Positions 25,354-36,059 of a stretch of 64,000 bases of DNA are shown here, piece after piece. The notes beneath the pieces were generated by a model. It was not told the origin of the DNA, did no database searches, and saw only the letters and a list, made by a program, of their open reading frames with translations. The position numbers were made by a program, and so were the translations under genes. The first letter of the stretch is position 1; each line of letters starts with the position of its first letter. The stretch is from Euptelea pleiosperma (Eukaryota > Streptophyta > Magnoliopsida > Ranunculales > Eupteleaceae), in NCBI GenBank assembly GCA_035048495.1, contig CM068551.1, positions 18,664,248-18,728,247 on the forward strand, read 5' to 3'.

Positions 25354-26635
25354 AAGCTTGGGTGACTGGTGACTATGATTGTGGGTTGGGTATTATAGTC
25401 TGATGCTTGCATCCTAAAATAATTTCTTACTGTAAATATGATCCGTGAATTATAAGTTAGAAGGAACTCTTATGCCAATCAGATAATGCAAATTACATTG
25501 CCAAATTCGAGTCTCTCATGAATGAACCATCAACTGTTACTTGCATTCACAGTGCACGCGATGAACTGTCAATCACAATTTAGTAAATTGAACTGCACCG
25601 GGCTTACTGCAAACTATTCTATTTTCTTTTAATTAAATCAGTGGAAAGTATGGTATCGAATGTGGTTTCGTCTTTTATCATCAGCAATACAGTTGGAGGG
25701 ATTGGTCTGCGATGATGCTAACGCAATGTTTGGCCTAGGAGATGTTTGAGGCAATTGAATGGTGGGGCTGAATCCAGTCTTTCCCCACTTAAATTACACA
25801 GATTGTTCTCCATCAAGATTTTATCAATATTTAATGTATGGTTTCTAGGGTTTCTTCATGTATTCTCAAAGGCTGGTCTACCACTCATTCCTTACATGTG
25901 CAGGACCTGCAGGTAGGGGGACCATCTGACCTAATTAGATGATTCCAGCAATCCTATGTAAGGACTTTTTTCTACTGTTTCTTGGGATTAGTATGCAAGA
26001 TCCAGTAGCTGAAGTCATCAGGTTGTTATTATTGGATGGCCGATCTCGATGGGTCCCAAATCCGTAGACACGTGCCATGCTACAGGTGGTAGGCATATGT
26101 TATTTTTTTCCTTTTTCTGTTGAACAATGGTTTTCGTACGGAATCCAGGCTACTCTGCAACTCATTTTGGCAGTTTTTTTGGGTAAAGATCACATATATC
26201 TCACTGTACGTGGGCCAAGGCCGTGGATTGATCACAATGTACATCGCGAGGTTTCGATAACCTGACCTTTCAATCTGTGCAATATCGACCGTTGTATTGG
26301 ATTCTTAATATTTTGTCCCAACGAATCCAGTGATATGGATTGTGGTCCATACAAGAGGTTCCTCAAAGTGAGCTTGGGTATGTGGTCAATCCAGCGGTTA
26401 CCAAAAACCAAGGTAGTAGTGGACCCGGTACTCTTTATCAATCTTAGTAATCATACGAGTGCAAACGGAACAAATGGGGCACAAAGTTGTAGATCTTGAC
26501 CAGCCAATAAGTGAGTACGTTTAGGTACTAAAATCAACGGACATGGATGATCTTAATCATCGGAAAAAATTTCAGGTGCGTAATATACGTTATGCTCATT
26601 TATTATGGAAGACGAGAGCAAATACTCCATGACCA
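25354..26635. other. SMC1 3' flank and intergenic DNA
   Basis: The SMC1 3' untranslated region starts at 25354. No strong AATAAA is close, though AAAATAATTT at 25416 could serve. The remainder to the tRNA gene shows no gene. Open frames such as 26077-26265 have no family signature. Confidence 0.5.
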
Positions 26636-26708
26636 GTTCGCGTGGCCTAATGGATAAGGCGCTCGCCTCCGGAGCGGGAGATTGTGGGTTCGAGTCCCAC
26701 CGTGAACG
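26636..26708 (+). tRNA. tRNA-Arg (anticodon CCG)
   Basis: The 73 nt sequence folds as a standard cloverleaf. Acceptor GTTCGCG pairs with CGTGAAC (one G-U) with discriminator G. The D arm is GGCC..GGC. The anticodon arm is CTCGC-CTCCGGA-GCGGG with anticodon CCG and one U-G pair. The variable loop is AGATT. The T arm is GTGGG-TTCGAGT-CCCAC with a perfect B box. It has no intron and no encoded CCA, as expected for a nuclear plant gene. It reads CGG arginine codons. The sequence is close to plant tRNA-Arg(TCG/CCG) genes. A T6 run follows 11 bases downstream. Confidence 0.96.
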
Positions 26709-26718
26709 TGATTTCCAG

Positions 26719-26724
26719 TTTTTT
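26719..26724 (+). terminator. RNA polymerase III terminator (T6)
   Basis: A run of six T lies 11 bases after the tRNA-Arg end, the normal Pol III stop. Confidence 0.8.
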
Positions 26725-26947
26725 GTATGTCCTCTTTGTAATTTTGAATAAGGCAATCGCAAGGCAGGAAACGTAATTTGCGCCCGCTTTGTTTCGTGTT
26801 CTTTCCTGTGGCGTTAACGGTGTTAACTTTCCAAACGCACTGGCGCACATATAGCACCAGCATCGTTTTGTGGTATGTGGAAAAGACTACTAATCTAGAA
26901 AGGAGAAACGGAGGAAAAAGAAGTCTGCAAACGTCGGCAGAATGAAA

Positions 26948-27235
26948 CACGTGGTGTACTCTTTCGGGCCCACTGATCCTATGATTGTTGAGCTCATCAC
27001 ATTTTGGACCTACACACCAAAATCAGCCTGATTGGTGATTTGTATCCATTGGATTTGAGCCTTTTTTAATCATGGGCTTAGAACCTATCTATAGGCCTGT
27101 TCATTAAGCCCATGATGAAAAAAATTCAAGTTCAACTGTTAGAAATCACAAATCAGGCTATTTTTTTGTGTATAGTTCCACCAAGGGATGGGGAAAACAA
27201 TCGTAGGGTCGGCGGGCTAGCAAGTCTCCCACTTG
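26948..27235. mobile_element. Foldback MITE copy 1
   Basis: This near-palindrome is centred at about 27090. The left arm reads GGGCCCACTG.., GGACCTACACACCAAAATC, CAGCCTGATTGGTGAT and GATTTGAGC. The right arm gives the reverse complement of most of this. The tip carries CACGTGG. It is about 1.1 kb upstream of legumin A. Confidence 0.75.
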
Positions 27236-27344
27236 TCATATTCTGGCCAATGGTGCACATAGTTGTCAGTATCGGATCAATGGACCAAATAAGCCGTCCA
27301 TGACCATTGGCCATTGTTGTTCTTGCTTGTTGACCACATCAAAC

Positions 27345-27585
27345 AACTATTGATTAAAACCGTTGCAACGGTTGATATAATGGTAACACCCCGTCCCCGT
27401 ACCATTATAACGCCGTTATTTTGTCTGTTATCTGTTAATTTATCCTTTTTTAGATAATAACATTTCGATCCTTTTTTTGACTAAGATGTGGTTAATGTGA
27501 CCCGTTATAATGGCCATTATAACAGACGTAACGGTAACCTTAAGTGTCTGTTACAATGTAACAATATTGAACCATTTAAAACCTT
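27345..27585. mobile_element. MITE of the TTTAAACCTTG family
   Basis: It contains GTTGCAACGG, GTCTGTTATCTGTTA and AACCTTAAGTGTCTGTTA, and ends TTTAAAACCTTG. The same landmarks occur at 40933-41200, where the ends and target duplication are clear. The left edge here is uncertain. Confidence 0.6.
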
Positions 27586-27751
27586 GACAAAAACTATGAG
27601 TTGGATTATTGGCATCAGAGTTGGCAGGCCCATGAGAGGTTGTCGGCTTAAGTTTGTACTGAATTTTGGCAGGCCTCGGGCTCGGGTCTATTCAAAATTT
27701 AACAAAAATCAGGCCCACGCCTGGTTCATTTTGCAACCCTAATTCCATTGA

Positions 27752-27995
27752 TAGGAGAGAAAGGTAGGTTAGGGTTAGGGTTAGGGTTTGACACATTTCA
27801 GGTGGTTGGTGAGACTGTAAGAGATTCTTCGGCCATTCTTCCCTTTGCATGGCTATGTAACCCTAGTGAAGGGAGGAGTAACCAATTGTTGTGTTTGTAT
27901 TCGGAGGAATGTTTCGAAAGATAGGAGGTGCATCATCCTCAATGAACCCAACGGTGATGACCCATATAAGTCCCATTAATTCGTCAATCTCAGTG
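27752..27995 (-). repeat. Inverted copy of the legumin promoter, no gene attached
   Basis: On the minus strand this repeats 28055-28288, the promoter of legumin A: the upstream block with TCCGAATACAAACACA, the legumin box at 27832-27857 (CATAGCCATGCAAAG.GAAGAATGGC), CACCAACCACCTGAAATGTG and AAACCCTAACCCTAACC. The similarity stops at 27752-27760, just where the TATA box would follow. Left of it there is no legumin exon. At several positions (AAACATTCCTCCG, TTACATAGCC) this arm is closer to the promoter of legumin B than to that of A. Confidence 0.9.
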
Positions 27996-28054
27996 CATAC
28001 ATGGTGGGTGGGTCCAAACATTCAGAGGTCAGTGGGCCCGAAAGATTATGGGAT

Positions 28055-28356
28055 CACTAAGATTGGCAACTTAATGGGACTTATATGGGTCATCACCATT
28101 GGGTTCATTGAGGTTGATGCACCTCATATCCATGAAAACAGTCCTCCGAATACAAACACACAAATTTGTAATCTTCCCCTCCCTAGGGCTATATAGCCAT
28201 GCAAAGTGAAGAATGGCGGAAGAATCTCCTAACAGTCTCACCAACCACCTGAAATGTGTCAAACCCTAACCCTACCTCTCACTCCTATAAATACCCATCA
28301 GTCCCATTCGCCACTTCACAGCTCAACCAGTCTTCTCTCTATATATAGGTTGCACC
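28055..28356 (+). promoter_or_regulatory. Promoter of legumin A
   Basis: The legumin box TAGCCATGCAAAGTGAAGAA lies at 28194-28213, with the RY core CATGCA at 28198-28203. This is the known seed-specific element bound by B3 factors of the ABI3/FUS3 type. AAACCCTAA (telo-box-like) lies at about 28261. TATA box CTATAAATA lies at 28286-28294, about 65 bases before the ATG. The arm 28055-28288 is inverted-repeated at 27752-27995. Confidence 0.85.
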
Positions 28357-30416
28357 ATGGCTATGTCCTTGTTTTCTCTTAGTGTTTGTGTTCTTCTCTT
28401 GTTTCATGGTTGTGTAGCTCAGCAAGGCCAGTGGCAGCAACATCGCCCGGATCGAGATCCAAGCGAGTGTCGCATTCAGAGCCTAAGTGCTCAGGAACCC
28501 AATCGCCGGATCGAGTCTGAGGCTGGTGTAACTGAATTCTGGAACGAGAACAACGAGCAGTTCCAGTGTGCCGGTGTCGCCGCATGTCGTCATGTCATTC
28601 AACCCAAAGGCCTCGTCTTGCCTGCATTCGCCAATGCACCTATGCTTGTCTACGTAGTTCAAGGTTCAAAAACCGTGGTTGATATTTGTTTTGTTGTTAG
28701 ATACACTGTTTTATTTTGCTACTTTTATGTTACTATACAACCTAACCATCGGTTTATTATGATCATGCACAGGTAGAGGTATCCATGGAGCGATCTTCCC
28801 TGGTTGCCCTGAAACATACCAATCAGTCCAACAATCTCAACAATCTGAAGAAGGTCGAGGCCAGAGATCCAGGGATCAGCACCAGAAGATCCGACAATTG
28901 CGTCAAGGAGACATTATTGCCATGCCAAATGGAGTTGCCCACTGGTTCTACAATGATGGTGAGACCCCGCTTGTCGTTGTTGGCGTCCTCGATACAAGCA
29001 ACAATGCCAACCAGCTCGATCGGAGACCTAGAGTAAGAAACAAATCCATGCATGTTTTTTTTTTGACTTACCTCCCTTATTAATTAGGCAAATTAGACTT
29101 ATTCAGAAAATTAGCCTTGCCTCATTTAACCATGGATTTCGACCAGAGTCTAATTTAGGTGGCGTTTGGTAAAACTTAATTTCAGACCTTAAATCTGAAA
29201 CTAAAACATTCATAATGTTTGGTAACCACTTGAAATTCAGTGATTTTTTTAAGTCATTCCCCTCCACTTAATATGGTAAGATATTTTCGCTGAATTTGAT
29301 TGATTAATACCTTATCCCAACTATTTGTGTCTGTAATGTGCATGATAGAAATTTTTCCTTGCGGGGAACCCACAACAACAAGGTCAGCAACAAGGTCATC
29401 AACAAGGTCAACAACAAGGCCGACCGGCGTACCAGCCATCGTACCGGCCGTCGTACCAGAAAGAACAAGAGAGCTCCGGCAACAACATTTTCACCGGCTT
29501 TGATGTCCAGACATTGGCCGAGGCATTCGGTGTGAGCACAGAGACAGCAAGGAAGCTACAGAGCCAAAATGATAACAGGGGCCATATCGTCCGAGTTGAA
29601 AATGGGCTTCAAGTGATTAGACCACCAAGGAGAGAAGAAGAGGAAGAGAGAGAGCAACAAGGGAGAGGAAATGGCTTAGAGGAGACCCTTTGCAGCATGA
29701 GGCTTATGGAGAACATTGCAGACCCCACACGTGCTGACGTGTACAACCCACAAGGTGGACGAATCCGAAGCCTCAACAGTCAGAAGCTCCCCATCCTCAA
29801 CTACCTCCAATTGAGTGCTGAGAGAGGAGTTCTCTACAGGGTAAGCCTTTAATTTTTGTACTTCACTTCGTGGCCGTCCGATTCATCATCCCCATTTCAA
29901 TCATAAATCGACGGTGGTTAGTTCAAGGAGAAGAATACCCATTATTCAGAATGACTAATATACCCCAGTCTTTTCATACAAATGACAACCTAGTGCAATT
30001 ACTGAATTATCCTTAATTTTTTTGTGCAGAATGCTATCTTGGCACCTCAATGGAACATGAACGCCCACAGTGTGGTCTACGTGACTAGGGGGAGTGGTCG
30101 GATTCAGGTCGTCGGAAATTCTCAACGAGCCGTCTACGACGGCGAACTCCGACAAGGTCAAATTTTGATAATTCCGCAGAATTTTGCAGTTGTGAAACAG
30201 GCAGGAAACGATGGGTTCGAATGGGTTGCGATCAAGACCAACGATAATGCGATGAGTAGTCCTCTCGTCGGGAGGTTTTCGGCGATGCGGGGCATGCCGG
30301 AAGATATCCTGATGAATTCGTACAGAATTTCGAGGGAGGATGCTAGGAGGTTGAAGTACAATAGAGAGGAGATGGTAGTGTTTGCTCCAAGGTCTGGGGG
30401 AAGGGCTTCTGCATGA
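28357..30416 (+). CDS. 11S globulin (legumin-type seed storage protein) A
   Basis: Seed storage protein deposited in protein vacuoles as a hexamer. Four exons, 28357-28663, 28773-29032, 29349-29840 and 30030-30416, keep phase and give 481 residues, the usual 11S size and intron pattern. A signal peptide covers residues 1-21, ending CVA. Two cupin domains follow. Cys38 (SECRIQSL) and Cys71 (FQCAGV) form the expected intrachain disulfide. Cys114 (FPGC) and Cys304 (LEETLC) form the link between acidic and basic chains. The asparaginyl-endopeptidase site is Asn297-Gly298 in [12 protein letters not shown] Gln/Gly-rich segment (residues 197-213) and an E/R-rich segment before the cleavage site are the variable regions. 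The ATG follows a TATA box by about 65 bases. A MITE lies in intron 2. AATAAA is at 30453. No lesion is seen, so the gene is probably functional. Confidence 0.96.
29159..29262. mobile_element. Small MITE in intron 2 of legumin A
   Basis: It contains TTTGGTAAAACTTAATTTCAG and AGACCTTAAATCTGAAACT, matching 34675-34794 in the same intron of legumin B. Here the right inverted end is eroded. The shared position means insertion before the A/B duplication. Confidence 0.7.
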
Positions 30417-30452
30417 TGTAACACGTAATATAGTGTAGTTTTATGTTAAGCG

Positions 30453-30458
30453 AATAAA
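30453..30458 (+). promoter_or_regulatory. Poly(A) signal AATAAA, legumin A
   Basis: AATAAA lies 37 bases after the stop codon, in the context GCGAATAAAGG, which is conserved in legumin B at 35955. Confidence 0.65.
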
Positions 30459-30879
30459 GGCCTGTGGGGGCAGGGAGGTTGGCGTAGGTTAGAGTAGTAG
30501 AACACATGAAGAGAGGCTTCAAGTTGTTTTAATTTTGGAAATAAAAGAGTACAGATATCTCTATCTTGGTTTCTAACCCTCTTCTCCTCCTTCTTCTTCT
30601 TCTTAGCATAAAAAGTCATGCAAATTAGATGATCTCAGCCGTCAAATGACTGGACTGCTTGTTTCGAGATTAACTAAATAGCTCGAGCTCATTCAAGAGG
30701 TGGCCCACCAAGAAGATTGTTTTGATTGATATATCGGTGGTTCTGAATCTTAAATTGGTCGAATCGAGCTCTGAATTGGAGTTAATCTAATCCTTGACCA
30801 GAGTCTACTCGAAACCAGATATCCCAATTGAGTGTTAATGGCGAACTAAATTGACCTGAATCCTATTAGGTAGCAAAAA

Positions 30880-31800
30880 AGAAAAGGGTAATTTAGTAAC
30901 ACTCTTGTGAACTTTGAAAGTATAATTTAAAATACCCCCTCAAAACTTTCAAACTTTAGGATTACCCTCCTTGACCTAGTTTAACCATCATTCGACTAAC
31001 ATTAGAATGTGACATGCATCATGCGCCTGTTAATGCACATATGAAAGGACCATAATCTTGTAATTACAATGCTAACGACATGTGATTCATGTCCCTTGAG
31101 CCAGAATTACAAGGATGAATTTCCAGAAAATACATTTCCAAATCATGAGGTTTTCCCGGAATTAGAAGTTTTATAGGGGAAGAAACTTATAATATAATTC
31201 CGGGAATCCTATTTCCGGATTTAATTTGGGGGAAATTTTATCGGAATCCTAAGAGGTACTTCCAAATCTTAGTTAGCAATTCGGCGTACGGCAAAAAAAT
31301 AGGGTATATTTAGTAACACCCCCCTGAAATTTGAAAGTAATTTGTAATACCCCCTTGTACTTTCAAAATTTAAGTTACCCTCCTTGACCTAGTTTAACAG
31401 TGGTTGACTTGAGTTAAAACTCCTTCACCTAGTTTAACAGTAATTGATTTGAGTTAAAACCATGGTTCAAAGTCTTGGCCAATCTAGAGTCGATCCCAGT
31501 CTGGAATGGGATCGGAGCCCAACAATCTGATCCCAACCAGCTCTGTCTCGCCTGAGATCTCAGTTTTATATACAAAGGATTTTCACATTGTATCGGGTGA
31601 GATGGGCCGATTTGTTCTGGACTGGATTGGGCCGGATCGGGATCGGGGCCCACCGATTCAGCCTCTGATCCCGAGACTTTCATCCTTAGTTAAAACGGAC
31701 TTGAATCACATGTCGTTAGCATTGTAATTGCAATATTATGGTCCTTTCATAGGTGCATTAACAGGCGCATGATGCATGTCGCATTTTAATGTTAGTAGTA
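30880..31800. mobile_element. Element with ~95 bp inverted arms and internal direct repeats
   Basis: 31005-31095 is the near-perfect reverse complement of 31693-31797. Both carry GCATCATGCGCCTGTTAATG, GAAAGGACCATAAT and GCTAACGACATGTGATTCA. The block 30885-30990 (TTAGTAACAC.., ACCCTCCTTGACCTAGTTTAAC) is directly repeated at 31300-31410. 31455-31690 is a separate GGGATCGG-rich repeat. No coding capacity. I could not define target duplications. Confidence 0.6.
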
Positions 31801-32535
31801 TGCGAAAAGTTAATAAATTGGTCTAGGGTTCAATATGATCTGACTGGTCTGCATTTATTAAAAAATTTAAATAATATATTATTTAGAGAAATTCAAAAAT
31901 ATATAAGACAATAAAAGAAAGGGCTTTAATTGGCAAAAAATGTGAAAATTTAAAGTCAAGGCCCTTATTTTTCTTTCTCTGAGGATACGTTTAAAATTGA
32001 GTTTCAAGAATGTGAGTTATTTTTTTTTAAAACGGTAAATTTGTTTCTTATTTTGCATAAAAATATATCACAAAATCTTGAAAAATCGGTGGTTCAACAC
32101 TTCAACAAGTTTGACGGTCGAACCACTAGTTCAGAAAAACGTTGATTCTCTTCAAAATTTAGGTTTATCATGAACCGGACTGATATTTGATGAAAATCCG
32201 GTCGGACCGTTGGTTTGTTCCGGTTTTTAAACACTGAAAATATGATTCTCATGAATTCGTTCCAATGACATTGATTCTGAACATTTTGAAATTACCTATG
32301 AAGTGATTCTCATGAACTCCTTGAAGTGAATGGCAATTACTATCATTGGAATCACTGATACCCGAGTACTTCAAAATGGGCCGGGCCCTTAACCGTATAA
32401 AACAATACTGTAAAACAAATATCCATCGAACAATTCATGACTTTTATTATAAAATATTTCTGTATTGGCAAGTTCTATTCATTTTTTTGGGTTTTTGGTC
32501 TAAAATGAAAATCATTTGCGACGCACCAAGTGAGT
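31801..32535. other. Intergenic, nothing recognisable
   Basis: AT-rich DNA between legumin A and B. No gene or clear repeat end was seen. Confidence 0.5.
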
Positions 32536-32912
32536 CACAATGTTTTCTAGCAAAAACGCCCCCTCTAATGACTGTCGGAAAAAGCCACCTATAGTGACAA
32601 ACATTCTAGTAACCATCAGTAAAAACCATACCTATAGCGACAACCATTAATATGGCCATCGGTAAAATTCATTCAGCAACAGACATTAGCCATCGGTGTA
32701 GGTAAACTGACAGTCGGAGAATACGATTTCTCCCTATGATGACTTTTTTATGTGGGAAAAGACATTTTTTGCGACAGCTAGTTATTGGGGTGGCCGTCAC
32801 TAATACCTTTACCGACCATTTCTTTAGCAACCGGATCCTTGCTAAAGGGTACACAGGCAGTTTTTTGACTATAGCGACGGTCCGACGGTAAAGCCGTTTT
32901 TCTTGTAGTGTA
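32536..32912. mobile_element. CACTA-like element end
   Basis: The right end, TTTTTCTTGTAGTG (32899-32912), is the reverse complement of the CACTACAAGAAAA end typical of plant CACTA transposons. Inside are repeated CCATCGGTAAA, GACAACCATTA and CGACGGT words in both orientations, as in CACTA subterminal regions. The left end is degenerate. No transposase. Confidence 0.6.
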
Positions 32913-33133
32913 AATGTGTTGCCTCCAATATTCGAACCATAGAACTCAAGGGGTTGCTTGCTAGCATTCCTTGTCTTCTTAGCGCACACAATGAAATGCA
33001 CATTAGCATACTGAATGTGAGATGAAATAGAAACTAGTCAAGTTTGGACACTCTCGGTAGGTACCTGTTGACAACCCTAGAGTCCAAGAAGTAGAAATTT
33101 GCTGATGGATGGCAAATTAACCACCGTATGAGT

Positions 33134-33418
33134 CACGTGGCACACTCTTAGAGATCACTGATGACCTTGTGGATGTTAGGTCCATCCCTAGGTGGACCTA
33201 CAGACCAAAAATTAGCCTGATTTGTTATTTCTAAGTGTTGGATTGGAGTCGTTAAATTTTCATGGATTGATTTTAATGGTGGGTTTCAAGAATTATTTGG
33301 GGTACAAATATTCAAAGGTTCGAAATCACTAATCAGGCTGATTTTTGGTATGTACTTCCACCTAGGGTTGGGCCAAACATCCACATGGTCAGCGATCTCT
33401 AAAAGTATACCACATGGC
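33134..33418. mobile_element. Foldback MITE copy 2
   Basis: It starts with G-box CACGTGG and GCACACTCTTAGAG. The arms carry CCCTAGGTGGACCTACAGACC and CAGCCTGATT-type blocks in inverse order, centred near 33275. It lies about 430 bases upstream of the legumin B start. Confidence 0.8.
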
Positions 33419-33599
33419 TTATATTGTGTCTGTTCAGGGGTGGATATTTGGCCCGGTAACCCTCCGGGCGGACCGGGCGTGGGCTTGAAAGTTGAGCCTG
33501 CATGATTTTATACTGAATTTCTACCACTTATACTATGGGACCTACCAACTCATAGATCTAGACCGTTAATATAAATGGGTGATCGAATTGAAGCACTTC

Positions 33600-33843
33600 T
33601 CACATCCATGGAAACATTCCTCCGAATACAAACACATAAATTTGTACTCTTCCCCTCACTAGGGTAAGGGTTACATAGCCATGCAAAGTGAAGAATGGCG
33701 GAAGAATCTCTTACAGTCTCACCAACCACCTGAAATGTGTCAAACCCTAACCCTACCTCTCTCTCCTTTAAATACCAACCAGTCCAATTCTCCGCTTCAC
33801 ATCACTAGTAGATCGAGTCTTCTCTATATATATAGGTTGCACC
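33600..33843 (+). promoter_or_regulatory. Promoter of legumin B
   Basis: The legumin box CATAGCCATGCAAAGTGAAG lies at 33674-33693, with RY core CATGCA at 33680-33685. AAACCCTAA follows at about 33743. The TATA position reads TTTAAATA (33768-33775), weaker than the CTATAAATA of legumin A. The block is homologous to the legumin A promoter. Confidence 0.8.
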
Positions 33844-35918
33844 ATGGCTATGTCCTTGTTTTCTCTTAGTGTTTGTGTTCTTCTCTTGTTTCATGGTTGT
33901 GTAGCTCAGCAAGGCCAGTGGCAGCAACACCGCCCGGAACGAGATCCAAGTGAGTGTCGCATTCAGAGCCTAAGTGCTCAGGAACCCAATCGCCGGATCG
34001 AGTCTGAGGCTGGTGTAACCGAATTCTGGAACGAGAACAACGAGCAGTTCCAGTGCGCCGGTGTCGCGGCATGTCGTCATGTCATCCAACCCAAAGGCCT
34101 CGTCTTGCCTGCATTTGCCAATGCACCTATGCTTGCCTACATAGTCCAAGGTTCGACATCTAATCCATATAGTGAACCGCAGTTGATTAATGACAGTTGA
34201 TAACCGTAGTTTTTTTTGTTGTTAGGGTGTTACTTGGCCCAACAATTTTTTTATTTTGCCACCTTTTATGTTACTATACCATCTAACCGTTGATTTATAT
34301 CATGTACAGGTAGAGGTATCCATGGAGCGATGTTCCCTGGTTGTCCTGAAACATACCAATCAGTCCAACAATCTCATCAATCTGAAGAAGGCCGAGGCCA
34401 GAGATCCAGAGATCAGCACCAGAAGATCCGACAATTACGTCAAGGAGACATTATCGCCTTGCCAAATGGAGTTGCCCACTGGTTCTACAATGATGGTGAG
34501 ACCCCACTCATCGTCGTCGGCATCCTCGACACAAGCAACAACGCCAACCAGCTTGATCGGAGACCTAGAGTAAGAAACAAATCCATACATGCATGAGTTT
34601 TTCAGACTTACCTCCCTCGTTAACTAGGCAAATTAGCCTTCCCTCGCTTGAGCATGGATTTCAAGCAAGTCTTAGGTGGCTTTTGGTAAAACTTAATTTC
34701 AGACCTTAAGTCTGAAACTAAAACATTTACGGCTTGGTAACCACCTGAAAGTTTAAGCTTTCAGCACTGAATTAAGTTTTACCAAACACATACCACTCAT
34801 TTGTATTTCTCTCTTTGGATTGAGTTTTTTTTTTTTGTCATTTTAAGAACTATATCTTGTGTCTCCAATGTGCATGGTAGAAATTTTTCCTTGCCGGGAA
34901 CCCACAACAAGGTCAGCAACATGGTCAACATCAAGGCCGGCCATCATACCAGCCGTCGTACCAGACCGAACAAGAGAGCTCCGGCAACAACATTTTCACT
35001 GGCTTTGATGTCCAGACATTGGCCGAGGCATTCGGTGTGAGCACAGAGACAGCAAGGAAGCTACAGAGCCAAAATGATAACAGGGGCAATATCATCCGAG
35101 TAGAAAATGGGCTTCAAGTAATTAAGCCACCAAGGAGAGAAGAAGAGGAAGAGAGAGAGCGGCAGCAAGGGAGAGGAAATGGCTTAGAGGAGACCCTTTG
35201 CAGCATGAGGCTTAAGGAGAACATTGCGGACCCCACACGTGCTGACGTGTACAACCCACAAGGTGGACGAATCAGAAGCCTCAACAGTCAGAAGCTCCCC
35301 ATCCTCAACTACCTCCAATTGAGTGCTGAGAGAGGAGTTCTCTACAGGGTAAGTCTTTAATTTATGTGCTTCAATTCATCACCGTACGATCCATCGTATG
35401 ATGTGGCATTGCATCACCATTTCAATCATAAATCGACGGTGGTTAGTTCAGAAAGACTAGTATATTATCCGTCATTTCATACAAAAGACAACCTAGTGCA
35501 ATTACTGAATTAGCCTCCATATTTTGTGTAGAATGCTATCTTGGCACCTCAATGGAACATGAACGCCCACAGTGTGGTCTACGTGACTAGGGGGAGTGGC
35601 CGGGTTCAGGTTGTCGGAAATTCTCAACGACCTGTCTACGATGGCGAACTCCGTCAAGGTCAGATTTTGATAATTCCCCAGAATTTTGCAGTGGTGAAAC
35701 AGGCAGGGAACGATGGGTTCGAATGGGTTGCGATCAAGACCAATGACAATGCGATGAGTAGTCCTCTCGTCGGGAGGTTTTCGGCGTTGCGGGGCATGCC
35801 GGAAGATATCCTGATGAATTCGTACAGAATTTCCAGGGAGGATGCTAGGAGGTTGAAGTACAATAGAGAGGAGATGGTAGTATTTGCTCCAAGGTCCAGA
35901 GGAAGGGCTGCTGCGTGA
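33844..35918 (+). CDS. 11S globulin (legumin-type seed storage protein) B
   Basis: A tandem paralogue of legumin A with nearly identical exons. Exons 33844-34150, 34310-34569, 34881-35348 and 35532-35918 give 473 residues. The signal peptide is residues 1-21. Cys38/Cys71 and Cys114/Cys296 are conserved. The processing site is Asn289-Gly290 before LEETLC. The length difference from A comes mainly from a shorter Gln-rich segment at the start of exon 3, with one extra residue in the E/R-rich segment. Introns of 159, 311 and 183 bp match those of A, including the MITE in intron 2. All junctions are GT-AG in phase. AATAAA is at 35955. No lesion is visible. It is likely a functional seed storage gene, expressed with A. 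Confidence 0.96.
34675..34794. mobile_element. Small MITE in intron 2 of legumin B
   Basis: 120 bp with inverted ends: left TTTTGGTAAAACTTAATTTCAG, right the reverse complement TTTGGTAAAACTTAATTCAG. The same insertion, eroded, is in legumin A at 29159. It is absent from the 158 bp intron 2 of legumin C. Confidence 0.8.
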
Positions 35919-35954
35919 TGTAACACGAAATATAGTGTAGTTTTATGTGAAGCG

Positions 35955-35960
35955 AATAAA
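35955..35960 (+). promoter_or_regulatory. Poly(A) signal AATAAA, legumin B
   Basis: AATAAA lies 37 bases after the stop codon, at the same spacing and in the same context as in legumin A. Confidence 0.65.
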
Positions 35961-36059
35961 GGCCTGTTGGCTTAGGTTAGAGAAGTAGAAGTAGAACACA
36001 TGAAGAGAGGCTTCAAGTCGTATTAATGGCGCTTACCTTTGTGGGTAATAAAAGAGAGT

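Noticed and set aside
26553..26950. Three overlapping minus-strand frames over the tRNA gene with peptides such as RWDSNPQSPAPEASA
   Set aside because: They are translations of the antisense of tRNA-Arg, a well-known source of false proteins.
27891..28262. Open frames on both strands giving partly the same peptide (EPNGDDPYKSH type)
   Set aside because: They are the two arms of the inverted legumin promoter repeat, not genes.
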